The notes under the pieces: model-generated
Told to the model about the DNA's origin: nothing
Database searches by the model: none
Seen by the model: the letters and a program-made list of their open reading frames with translations, nothing else
Assembly: GCA_032718475.1 (NCBI GenBank)
Contig: JAUCBJ010000488.1
Span: forward strand, 1-64,000
Reading direction: 5' to 3'
From: Nemertoderma westbladi
Taxonomy: Eukaryota; Xenacoelomorpha; Nemertodermatida; Nemertodermatidae
DNA length: 64,000 bases
Program-made: the position numbers and the translations under genes
Shown here: piece by piece, positions 1 through 9,465 of the stretch
How the letters are laid out: every line of letters begins with the position of its first letter
Position numbering within the stretch: the stretch's first letter is position 1

Positions 1-674
1 TGTAAAATTGAAGGAAGTCGAAGTGTGAAACGGGGTTGAGAGAATATTCGATTAATTTTCAGATTGCATTCTACTTTTACAGAACAGTAAACCGCTATTC
101 AACTTCTACCAGTTTTACACGTTCGTGGGGCCTTCGGGCAGCACGAGAGCCTATATAAGGAAGTATTGTCTCTATTAGATATACGAAAACCGTCTTTTCC
201 AAAATATATGAGTGATGGCGATGCTATCAGTTTGTGATAAACTAGTTGTAATAACAGAAAATCCATTTCAGTTTGCCCTTACACACTTTAACTGTCATTT
301 GTAAACCTACTAACTAGGGCTATTTAAGTGAAGTATGGAATTTTTAGTTTTACAATACTCTTATCCTTCATTAGCCTCGTTGCGCTCGTCCTGTTTCGTC
401 TTAAAATAATTTTGCTAAACGGAGACTAACGAACTTTATAACAATGCCTCGAAACTGTCTCGAAACTGAGAGTAACTGCTGATTTATGGCAGATGGATAC
501 TCGTATCCACTGTAAACGAGTTGCGATCGTTCGTTTTTTATCAAACTTCCGATTCTTTCTAAACTTTTGAAGGACTACATACGTAACGTACCAAGTTTCG
601 TTTAACATCATCAAGGAATGACCGAGTTATTAGCGATCAAAAATTTACGACGACGACAGACAACTCGTTTATCG
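1..674. other. Unique intronic sequence, no gene seen
   Basis: Non-repetitive AT-rich DNA downstream (gene sense, minus strand) of the 42-bp array. I translated the minus strand looking for the CNH exon that should follow E5 and found no match, so that exon probably lies beyond the window. A 62-codon minus-strand frame at 426-614 has no recognisable content. Confidence 0.6.
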
Positions 675-3600
675 TTCAGCTCAACTGAGTACCGAACCAG
701 TTAGTAAGTAGACATATTCAGCTCACCTGTGTGTGTACCGAACCAGTTAGTAAGTAGACATATTCAGCTCACCTGTGTAACGAACCAGTTAGTAAGTAGA
801 CATATTCAGCTCACCTGTGTGTGTACCGAAACAGTTAGTAAGTAGACATATTCAGCTCACCTGTGTACCGAACCAGTTAGTAAGTAGACATATTCAGCTC
901 ACCTGTGTGTGTACCGAACCTGTTAGTAAGTAGACATATTCAGCTCACCCGTGTACCGAACCAGTTAGTAAGTAGACATACTCAGCTCAACTGAGTATCG
1001 AACCAGTTAGTAAGTAGACATATTCAGTTCAGCTGTGTGTGTACCGAACCAGTTAGTAAGTAGACATATTCAACTCACCAGTATACCGAACCAGTTAGTA
1101 GGCATATTCAGCTCACCTGTGTACCGAACCAGTTAGTAAGTAGACATATTCAGCTCACCTGTGTGTGTACCGAACCAGTTAGTAAGTAGACATATTCAGC
1201 TCAACTGAGTACCGAACCAGTTAGTAAGTAAACATATTCAGTTCAGCTGTGTGTGTACCGAACCAGTTAGTAAGTAGACATATTCAGCTCACCTGAGTAC
1301 CGAACCAGTTAGTAAGTAGACATATTCAACTCACCAGTATACCGAACCAGTTAGTAGGCATATTCAGCTCGCCTGTGTACCGAACCAGTTAGTAAGTAGA
1401 CATATTCAGCTCACCCGTGTACCGAACCAGTTAGTAAGTAGACATATTCAGCTCACCTGTGTACCGAACCAGTTAGTAAGTAGACATATTCAGCTCACCT
1501 GTGTGTGTACCGAACCAGTTAGTAAGTAGACATATTCAACTCACCAGTATACCGAACCAGTTAGTAGGCATATTCAACTCGCATGTGTACCGAACCAGTT
1601 AGTAAGTAGACATATTCAGCTCACCCGTGTACCGAACCAGTTAGTAAGTAGACATATTCAGCTCACCTGTGTACCGAACCAGTTAGTAAGTAGACATATT
1701 CAGCTCACCTGTGTGTGTACCGAACCAGTTAGTAAGTAGACATATTCAGCTCAACTGAGTACCGAACCAGTTAGTAAGAAGACATATTCAGTTCAGCTGT
1801 GTGTGTACCGAACCAGTTAGTAAGTAGACATATTCAACTCACCAGTATACCGAACCAGTTAGTAGGCATATTCAGCTCACCTGTATACCGAACCAGTTAG
1901 TAAGTAGACATATTCAGCTCACCTGTGTGTGTACCGAACCAGTTAGTAAGTAGACATATTCAGTTCAGCTGTGTGTGTACCGAACCAGTTAGTAAGTATA
2001 CATATTCAGCTCACCTGTGTGTGTACCGAACCAGTTAGTAAGTAGACATATTCAGCTCACCTGTGTACCGAACCAGTTAGTAAGTAGATCTCACCTGAGT
2101 ACCGAACAAGTTAGTAAGTAGACATATTCAGCTCACCCGTGTACCGAACCAGTTAGTAAGTAGACATATTCAGCTCACCTGTGTACCGAACCAGTTAGTA
2201 AGTAGACATATTCAGCTCCCCTGTGTGTGTACCGAACCAGTTAGTAAGTAGACATATTCAGCTCACCTGTGTACCGAACCAGTTAGTAAGTAGACACATT
2301 CAGCTCACCTTTGTCTGTACCAAACCAGTTAGTAAGTAGACATATTCAGCTCACCTGTGTACCGAACAAGTTAGTAAGTAGACATATTCAGCTCACCTGT
2401 GTGTGTACCGAACCAGTAAGTAAGTAGACATATTCAGCTCACCTGTGTAATGAACCAGTTAGTAAGTAGACATATTCAGCTCACCGGTGTACCGAACCAG
2501 TTAGTAAGTAGACATATTCTGCTCACCTGTGTACCGAACCAGTTAGTAAGTAGACATATTCAGCTCACCTGTGTAATGAACCAGTTAGTAAGTAGACATA
2601 TTCAGCTCACCTGTGTACCGAACCAGTTAGTAAGTAGACATATTCTGCTCACCTGTGTACCGAACCAGTTAGTAAGTAGACATATTCAGCTCACCTGTGT
2701 ACCGAACCAGTTAGTAAGTAGACATATTCAGCTCACCTGTGTACCGAACCAGTTAGTAAGTAGACATATTCAGCTCACCTGTGTGTGTACCGAACCAGTT
2801 AGTAAGTAGACATATTCAGCTCACCTGTGTGTGTACCGTACCTGTTAGTAAGTAGACATATTCAGCTCACTTGTGTAATAAACCAGTTAGTAAGTAGACA
2901 TATTCAGCTCACCTGTGTACCGAACCAGTTAGTACCGGTAGACATATTCAGCTCAACTGTGTACCGAACCAGTTAGTAAGTAGACATATTCAGCTCACCT
3001 GTGTACCGAACCAGTTAGTAAGTAGACATATTCAGCTCACCTGTGTACCGAACCAGTTAGTAAGTAGACATATTCAGCTCACCTGTGTGTGTACCGAACC
3101 AGTTAGTAAGTAGACATATTCAGCTCACCTGTGTGTGTACCGAACCAGTTAGTAAGTAAACATATTCAGTTCAGCTGTGTGTGTACCGAACCAGTTAGTA
3201 AGTAGACATATTTAGCTCACCTGTGTGTGTACCGAACCTGTTAGTAAGTAGACATATTCAGCTCACCTGTGTAATAAACCAGTTAGTAAGTAGACATATT
3301 CAGCTCACCTGTGTACCGAACCAGTTAGTACCGGTAGACATATTCAGCTCAACTGTGTACCGAACCAGTTAGTAAGTAGACATATTCAGCTCACCTGTGT
3401 ACCGAACCAGTTAGTAAGTAGACATATTCAGCTCACCTGTGTGTGTACCGAACCAGTTAGTAAGTAGACATATTCAGCTCACCTGTGTAACGAACCAGTT
3501 AGTAAGTAGACATATTCAGCTCACCTGTGTACCGAACCAGTTAGTAAGTAGACATATTCAGCTCACCTGTGTGTGTACCGAACCAGTTAGTAAGTAGACA

Positions 3601-4056
3601 TATTCAGCTCACCTGTGTGTGTACCGAACCAGTTAGTAAGTAGACATATTCAGCTCACCTGTGTACCGAACCAGTTAGTAAGTAGACATATTCAGCTCAC
3701 CTGTGTGTGTACCGAACCAGTTAGTAAGTAGACATATTCAGCTCACCTGTGTACCCAACCAGTTAGTAAGTAGACATATTCAGCTCACCTGTGTGTGTAC
3801 CGAACCAGTTAGTAAGTAGACATATTCAGCTCACCTGTGTGTGTACCGAACCAGTTAGTAAGTAGACATATTCAGCTCACCTGTGTACCGAACCAGTTAG
3901 TAAGTAGACATATTCAGCTCACCTGTGTGTGTACCGAACCAGTTAGTAAGTAGACATATTCAGCTCACCTGTGTGTGTACCGAACCAGTTAGTAAGTAGA
4001 CATATTCAGCTCACCTGTGTACCGAACCAGTTAGTAAGTAGACATATTCAGCTCAC
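675..4056 (-). repeat. 42-bp tandem array built from the 3' edge of exon E5 plus its splice donor
   Basis: About 80 head-to-tail copies of a 42-bp unit, with frequent 46-bp variants carrying an extra GTGT (plus strand). On the gene strand the unit reads GTGAG, then CTGAATATGTCTACT, then TACTAACTGGTTCGGTACAC, then AG. The last 39 nt of E5 are the same apart from a first-base difference and a 2-nt GG missing from the unit. Two copies (near 2930 and 3330) keep an exon-like CCGGTACTAAC. Most copies carry CAG|GTGAG, the donor used by E5. Some have lost it, reading CAGTTGAG or CTGGTGAG. The array touches E5 directly and lies in the intron that follows it. Because 42 is a multiple of 3 a 119-codon plus-strand frame appears at 2450-2809; it is an artefact. 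Confidence 0.95.
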
Positions 4057-4196
4057 CTGTGTACCGAACCAGTTAGTACCAGTAGACATATTCAATGTCT
4101 GGAAAAGGATGGGATGACTGGAATCTGCGCCGGATGCTATACCGACACACACTAATGGATACTCGTGAGTAGCGGTCACCAACATCTCAAACACAC
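4057..4196 (-). CDS. MAP4K3/5-like: MAP4K3/5-type kinase, exon E5 (CNH domain)
   Basis: This is a 140-bp internal exon read on the minus strand. The acceptor is TTATTTTAG|GTGTG (AG at 4198-4197) and the donor is ACACAG|GTGAGC (GT at 4056-4055). It enters in phase 1 (completing a Gly codon with the last base of E4) and supplies 46 codons, ending in phase 0. The peptide begins VFEMLV, continues EYPLVCVGI and ends TNWFGTQ. This matches the CNH segment of MAP4K3/MAP4K5 that in vertebrates reads FEMLV...EYPLVCVGV and closes with a T-S-S-W-F stretch. The CNH domain is the C-terminal propeller-like protein-interaction domain of germinal-centre-type kinases. The 3' edge is the parent of the 42-bp array, so the exact donor used among many near-identical ones is uncertain. 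Confidence 0.9.
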
Positions 4197-4377
4197 CTAA
4201 AATAACAAACAAAATATAAAATGTGAAGATGATTCAATTAAATAATGTTGTGTATTACAGTTGACAGTCAATATTTATTAACTAACCAATGGGAGATTGG
4301 CTCATCATACAAGTAACCAATGAGAGATGGGCTCAATGCATCACTAACCAATAAGAAATGGGATCGTTACATAACTA
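4197..4377 (-). repeat. 31-bp tandem repeats (left part), derived from the 3' edge of exon E4
   Basis: Copies start with CCAAT on the plus strand at 4286, 4317 and 4348, a 31-bp spacing. On the gene strand they read like CCCATTG|GTTAGT followed by about 17 nt ending near AACGAG. They belong to the same array as 9066-9220, and the LINE at 4378-9065 separates the two parts. The stretch 4197-4274 is AT-rich intron just upstream of the E5 acceptor and holds its pyrimidine-rich region. Confidence 0.8.
4368..4377. repeat. Left target-site duplication of the LINE
   Basis: TACATAACTA occurs here and again at 9066-9075, exactly bounding the LINE. The flanking repeats contain similar words, for instance near 9160, so chance identity inside a repeat is possible. 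Confidence 0.65.
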
Positions 4378-4797
4378 GGTCAGGTCAGGTCAGGTATTCT
4401 AGGTCATTGATCAAGAAAACTTGCCACCTCCATGCAGCATAAAGGAGGTGCCACATGTAGCTGCATAGACCCTCTTACTAGGGCAAATCTGGTCCTGTAA
4501 CTAGGACCCCCTTCGTTCTGGGATAAGGACGCCCTTGGTCCAGGATTAAGGACCCATATACTTCGCTGCAGGCGTATATGGCCTGGCCAGGCAGATGGTG
4601 ATCTACCAATGGCTGGTTAGGAGTAGAGTGTTCTCATGTCCACTCTGAGAGCACTTCACTGCGACCTGCACCTGGCAGTAGGGGTACAGGGCATGACCCA
4701 GCAGATGAGCTGCACAGCCAATGGTGGTCATGTGCGTGAGAGTAGATATGGGTGATGGGCTTCATATCTGACTCCACTGCGACACCCACCCTGTGGA

Positions 4798-6000
4798 ATG
4801 GCAAACCAGGGTGTGGTATTTGCCCCGAGAGCGGACTCGGCAAAAAAGCACCCCGCAACCCCCACTATGGATTACATTAGTAATGCGGAAGTCCAGCCAC
4901 TAGAGGCCAGTGGAATGACTGGACACAATCGGCCTCACAGGCGTCAGTTAACTCCTGACCGGCTGCCTGTCTCACCCCCTACTGGAGAGTGAGCAGCCAA
5001 CAATTCTTTGAGTCCCTTTCCTGATGACCTTTCTGGCCCAAACCCTGGGTCACCAGGGAGGCCAGATTGTGATGGGGAGAGGGATTCTGGAGTTGGAGGC
5101 TACTCTCATGTTCCACCCAGACCAACAAAACCATTGGTGAATCTGAGGCAAGTCACTAGACTAGCCTCAGTAGACACCCTAACACTCGCGTCCCCAATGC
5201 GACAAGGTGAGCTGACTGCCTTGGCAGATAAGCTTTCTCTTAGTGCAGTGGGTGTTCAAGAGCACCGAATGCAGACTGGACAGAATGATGAGGTTCTGAT
5301 TAAGGACATGGGGGGCGGTTGGCGACTCGCCCTCGCTTCAGCAGATGATAGTGGCAATGGTGGAATTGGTCTATTGATGAATCCAACTGCACATGCAGCA
5401 TTGGACAAAATAGACCAAATCTCTAACCGCATCATCCGTTGCCACTTCTCATGTTCTGGAAGACTGGCTAAGAAGTTTCCTAAGGTGGTTCTGATTGTGT
5501 GCTACTCTCCAACTAGTGTTGCCTCTGTAGAGGTGGTGGAAAATTTCTATCAGAATCTACAAGCAGCTACTGATGGAGTGGATCAGCATGCATTCTTAAC
5601 AATCCTGGGAGACTTTAATGCAAGTCTGCATCAATCACCTACATCGCCCTGGGTCTATAGCAATAGTGTTAACCGAAATTCCGTCCATCTTCAGGATTTT
5701 ATCTCTGGAAATGGACTGTTTTCGGCTGGAACCCAGTTCAAGAAGCGAACTGGAAAGCTATGGACTCATAGTGGACCCAGTGGTCACAAGTCCCAGATTG
5801 ACCATAACCTGTTTCGTAGGAAATACAGGAGCTCCATACAAGACTGTAATGCATTTACACTACGACCCTTCTCCAGTGATCACCGCCTTATTGTGGCCAA
5901 GGTAAGACTTAGTCTGCGTGCTAGCAGAACAACGAAATCTGCCTTGCCGCGGCATGACTGGTCCTCTCTGTTGCAACAGCCAAGTGTGATCCAGCTTCCA
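4798..6000 (+). pseudogene. LINE endonuclease (AP/exonuclease-endonuclease-phosphatase fold), broken
   Basis: One reading frame runs from an ATG at 4798 with a TGA at 4990-4992, then stays open to 6018. Within it are VGVQEHRM (catalytic Glu region), LGDFNAS (the Asp/Asn metal-binding motif), a SQIDHNLFRRK motif and SSDHRLIVAKV (the terminal Asp-His). This order is that of the AP endonuclease of non-LTR elements, which nicks target DNA to prime reverse transcription. The usual N-terminal Asn motif (N-V-R-T-L in many relatives) reads SVDTLTL here, so a key residue may be lost. The frame is cut at about 6000 by the nested inverted copy, and the last residues before 6018 are read from that copy's tail. 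Confidence 0.85.
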
Positions 6001-7361
6001 CTACACTACTACTACTAGTATCGGCATGCTGCATTGCAGCTGTATTTTTAAGAATGCTGTGCCGGCTTGTCAACAAAATTGCACCGCCACAACTCCCTAT
6101 CACCCATGACATTTGCTAGATCATCCGCATCTTCAAGACCAGTGTCCTTTAAGATGCGTCTCAAGAAAGTCATGGGCTGTCCACCATGCTTATTCACACC
6201 ATGAGGCTGCCAAAGTACAAGATTATGCACTGGCTGGTCCTCACGGCGAATGCAATGTCCTGCAAAGCGGAGGCGATTTTGTTCTAGTGTCAAGCTTGGG
6301 GGAACCAATGAGACACCTCCAACGTTATATAGTGTCTGCTTGGAGATGTGTGCATTGTACTTGACACAATGAACCCGGCGTAGCATTCTTGTGAATGTGC
6401 CATCCAGAGATTTGGTGTCCTCAGCAGTTAGAGCCCAGCATGGACTCCCGTAGAGGAGTACTGGAACTACTGCTGCTCTAAATAATCGGACCTTAAGTTT
6501 CCGATTAATTCTCGGTGACTTCCAAATCCTGGAAAGCCTATTCAAGGCTGCCCATGCCTTTCCCTTACGTATTCGAAGGTCCTCACCTGACTTCCGGATC
6601 CATGATCCCAGGTGACAGAAGTCGTCCACATGCTCAAGCATACCATCCTTTGAACTTATGCTCATCCGATCAGAGACTTGCTGAGGACTTTCAAAGTTAA
6701 CTGTCAAAATGTTGGTCTTTCTGGAGTTAATAAAAAGACCAACACTAGAAGCAGCATGTTCTAATGAGCTGAGGAGCCGTTGGGCTCCCTCTAATGATTC
6801 TGAGAGTACTCCTAAGTCATCAGCAAAATCTAGATCAGTTAGGTACTTGGCAGGATTTCCTCGACTTCTGGAGCCAGTAGGTGGAGTTATCATCACCCCA
6901 TCATCATTATGATAATCTAAGGACATGCGTAGAACATAGTCAACCACAATAATGAACAAGAAAGGTGCAAGTGTGTCTCCTTGGGGGACGCCCCATAACA
7001 CTTCAAATGGTCACCGTCAACAGTAGACACAAATGTTGTCGAACCATCGTATACTGATCTGATTGCTGCAATAATTTCATCAGGAATCCCATATAATGAA
7101 GTATGCTGAACATACGTGAGCGAGAGACTGAATCAAAGGCCTTGAAGAAGTCAACAAAGATAACAGCCAGCTTTATTTTTTGACAATTCTTCAATTATCC
7201 TTCTAAGTGCCAAACTGGGCTCCATGGTCCCACGACCTTTACGGAACCCATTCTGATTTCCACGGAGCAGTCTCTCAATGGGATCCCTGATGCGATTTAA
7301 TAGAATTCTATTGTATAGTTTTGCAGCAATCGAGATCAATGAGATTCCCCGAAAATAACCA
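5996..7361 (-). mobile_element. Nested 5'-truncated copy of the same LINE, inverted
   Basis: Read on the minus strand, this copy starts inside the RT finger region near 7361 and ends in a TAG-rich tail near 6003-6018. From about 6010 to 7210 it is a close inverted match to 7870-9058 of the outer copy, so the two could form a long hairpin. The outer endonuclease is cut on its left and the outer linker resumes on its right at about 7355. A 5'-truncated insertion by target-primed reverse transcription explains this best. I found no clear target duplication. Confidence 0.8.
6048..7355 (-). pseudogene. Reverse transcriptase fragment of the nested LINE
   Basis: Minus-strand frames contain RGISLISIAAKLYNRIL and GNQNGFRKGRGT (fingers), LAVIFVDFFKAFDSV (motif A), GVPQGDTLAPFLF (motif B), YLTDLDFADD (catalytic motif C, F-A-D-D type) and the C-terminal region with LRFAGHCIRRED. 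The reading frame shifts twice, near 7010 and 7095, so it is not expressed as one protein. Unlike the outer copy it keeps the finger region between RGISL and RRIIEEL. It ends with a TAA-bounded C-terminus around 6048. Confidence 0.85.
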
Positions 7362-9029
7362 TAGAGTGTTAGTTAAGGCCAAGAATGCAGTTAAGGCTGC
7401 ATCTAGGTCCCTGAACAGGCAGTACTCGGTTAATTTACAGGAGCTAATAAACCAACAGGTTGATGCCATCAATGATGCTGACGACAGCAGGCAAAAATCC
7501 CAGGCATGGAGATCGATCAACTTGCTTGCTGGTCGAAAAAGCCAATCAACCACCAAGGTTAAGGCTGAATCACCAGCCGATCGCCTCAATGGTTGGAAGG
7601 CCCACTTTGAAAAGCTCCTCAATAATGACAGGGTATTGCCTGATAACTTTATATAAGTAAAAGTGTCTGAGTCTGTACACCCTGATATTCCCATTGGTGA
7701 TATCTCCTTTGCAGAAGTGAAGGCTGCAGCAAAGAGCATTAAGACCAATCGTGCCAGTGGAGTAGATGGTGTTCCCCCTGAGGTCTTTCAAATAGCTGAG
7801 TGTTTAAAGCTCATCTATCCCATCATAGTAGACATGTACCGTACACCAAGAGTCCCACAAGGATAATTGAAGAGTTATCAAAAAAGAAAGACAGGCATCT
7901 GGCTGTTATCTTTGTTGACTTCTTCAAGGCCTTTGATTCAGTCTCTCGCTCACGTATGTTCAGCATACTTTCATTATATGGGATTCCTGATGAAATTATT
8001 GCAGCAATCAGATCAGTATACGATGGTTCGACAACATTTGTCTTTACTGTTGACGGTGACACAGAACCATTTGAAGTGTTATGGGGCGTCCTCCAGGGAG
8101 ACACACTTGCACCATTCTTGTTCATAATTGTTGTTGACTATGTTCTACGCATGTCCTTAGATCATCATAATGATGATGGGGTGATGATAACTCCACCTAC
8201 TGGCTCCAGAAGACGAGGAAATCCTGCCAAGTACCTAACTGATCTAGACTTTGCTGATGACTTAGGAGTACTCTCAGAATCACTAGAGGGAGCCCAACGG
8301 CTCCTCAGCTCATTAGAACATGCTGCTTCTAGTGTTGGTCTTTTTATTAACTCCAGAAAGACCAAAATTATGACAGTTGACTATGAAAGTCCTCAGCAAG
8401 TCTCTGATCGGATGAGCATAAGCTCAAAAGATAGTATGCTTGAGCATGTGGATAACTTCTGTTACCTGGGATCATGGATCCGGAAGTCAGGTGAGGACCT
8501 TCGAATACGTAAGGGAAAGGCATGGGCAGCCTTGAATAGGCTTTCCAGGATTTGGAAGTCACAGAGAATCAATCGGAAACTTAAGGTTCGATTATTTACA
8601 GCAGCAGTAGTTCCAGTACTCCTCTATGGGAGTCCATGCTGGGCTCTAACTGCTGAGGACACCAAATCTCTGGATGGCACATTCACAAGAATGCTACGCC
8701 GGGTTCATTGTGTCAAGTTCAATGCAAACATCTCCAACTAGACACTATATAACATTGGAGGCGTCTCATTGGTTCCCCCAAGCTTGACACTAGAACAAAA
8801 TCGCCTCCGCTTTGCAGGACATTGCTTTCGCCGTGAGGACCACCCAGTGCATAGTCTTGTACTTTGGCAGCCTCATGGAGTGAATAAGCATGGTGGACAG
8901 CCCATGACTTTCTTGAGACGCATCTTAAAGGACACTGGCCTTGAAGATACGGATGATCTAGCAAATGTCATGGGTGGTAGGGAGTTGTGGCGGTGCAATT
9001 TTGTCGATAAGCCGGCACAGCATTCTTAA
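7355..9029 (+). pseudogene. Linker and reverse transcriptase of the outer LINE, broken
   Basis: From about 7355 the outer frame resumes with an Ala/Lys-rich linker (RVLVKAKNAVKAASRSL) and an RT-proximal stretch ending MYRTPRVPQG near 7862. A TAA at 7654-7656 interrupts it. At 7863 the sequence jumps to RIIEELSKKK. The finger segment present in the nested copy is missing, which is an internal deletion that also changes frame. Motif A (VDFFKAFDSV), motif B (LQGDTLAPFLF) and motif C (YLTDLDFADD) follow. A TAG at 8739-8741 replaces a Gln-type codon seen in the nested copy, and the C-terminal part runs to 9029. It is not functional. Confidence 0.88.
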
Positions 9030-9065
9030 AAATGCAGCTGCAATGCAGCATGCCGATCCTAGTAG

Positions 9066-9220
9066 TACATAACTAACCAATTATAGATGGGCTCATTACA
9101 CAACTAACCAATGAGAGATGGGCTCGTTACAAAACTAACCAATGAGAGATGGGCTCGTTACATAACTATAACCAATGGGAGCTGAGCTCGTTACTTAACT
9201 AACCAATGGGAGCTGGAATC
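9066..9220 (-). repeat. 31-bp tandem repeats (right part), touching the 3' edge of exon E4
   Basis: CCAAT-type starts occur at 9077, about 9108, 9139, 9172 and 9203, giving a 31-33 bp period. On the gene strand each copy has CATTG|GTTAGT or close variants, preceded by CCCATCTCT or AGCTCC and followed by TATGTAACGAG or similar. The copy nearest the gene overlaps the last ~14 nt of E4 and its donor. The other copies are the same unit repeated into the intron. Positions 9066-9075 also form the right LINE target duplication (TACATAACTA). Confidence 0.85.
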
Positions 9221-9375
9221 GCTACATCCAAATGCCTCGCCAACATGAACTTTGATAGAGGCTCGTACCACTGTAATAGTAAAACTGAGGTAGGTAACGC
9301 GGCACATAAGTACTTGTGTTCATTGTAGATGTCCGTCACATAGCAACACCGACGACATCCTCTGGTATCCGGTAT
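9204..9375 (-). CDS. MAP4K3/5-like: MAP4K3/5-type kinase, exon E4 (CNH domain)
   Basis: This is a 172-bp exon on the minus strand. The acceptor is TTTCCATAG|ATACCGG (AG at 9377-9376); the donor is CCCATTG|GTTAGT (GT at 9203-9202). It enters in phase 0 after E3, gives 57 codons and ends in phase 1. The peptide begins IPDTRGCRRCC, contains HKYLCAALPTSVLLLQWYEP, then KFMLARHLD and VAIPAPI. Vertebrate MAP4K3/5 CNH domains have the same series: IPDTKGC, HKYLCGAL, SIVLLEW, and KFML followed by IPCP. The exact frame agreement with E3 and E5 makes the call strong. The 3' edge is the parent of the 31-bp repeats, so several alternative GTTAGT-type donors follow it. Confidence 0.93.
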
Positions 9376-9465
9376 CTATGGAAACAAATATATTTGTTAT
9401 ACCTGACCAACTCTAGTTGGTACGGACGGAGCCTCTCAAGGAGAAAGGTATGTTGTATAGAAAGG
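9376..9465. other. Intron upstream of E4
   Basis: Short unique intron holding the E4 acceptor (TTTCCATAG) and an AT-rich tract; it ends where the 27-bp array begins. Confidence 0.7.

Larger units (their letters stand above)
4378..9065 (+). mobile_element. RTE-like non-LTR retrotransposon (outer copy), decayed and carrying a nested copy
   Basis: The element begins with GGTCA-type short repeats (4378-4395), has a leader of about 400 bp, an endonuclease region, then reverse transcriptase, and ends in a TAG-rich tail at about 9056-9065. TACATAACTA flanks both ends. It lies antisense in the intron between E4 and E5. Its coding region is broken by an in-frame TGA at 4990, a nested inverted copy at about 5996-7361, a TAA at 7654, an internal deletion near 7863 and a TAG at 8739. 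It cannot encode an active product. RTE-like is inferred from the AP-type endonuclease plus RT order and the short-motif 3' tail; the exact clade needs a tree. Confidence 0.85.

Noticed and set aside
426-614. 62-codon minus-strand ORF as the next CNH exon
   Set aside because: No resemblance to the CNH residues expected after E5, and no suitable splice-site pair was seen.
2450-2809. 119-codon plus-strand repeat ORF
   Set aside because: The 42-bp unit keeps the frame open wherever the 46-bp variants are absent; the strand is opposite to the gene and there is no protein similarity.
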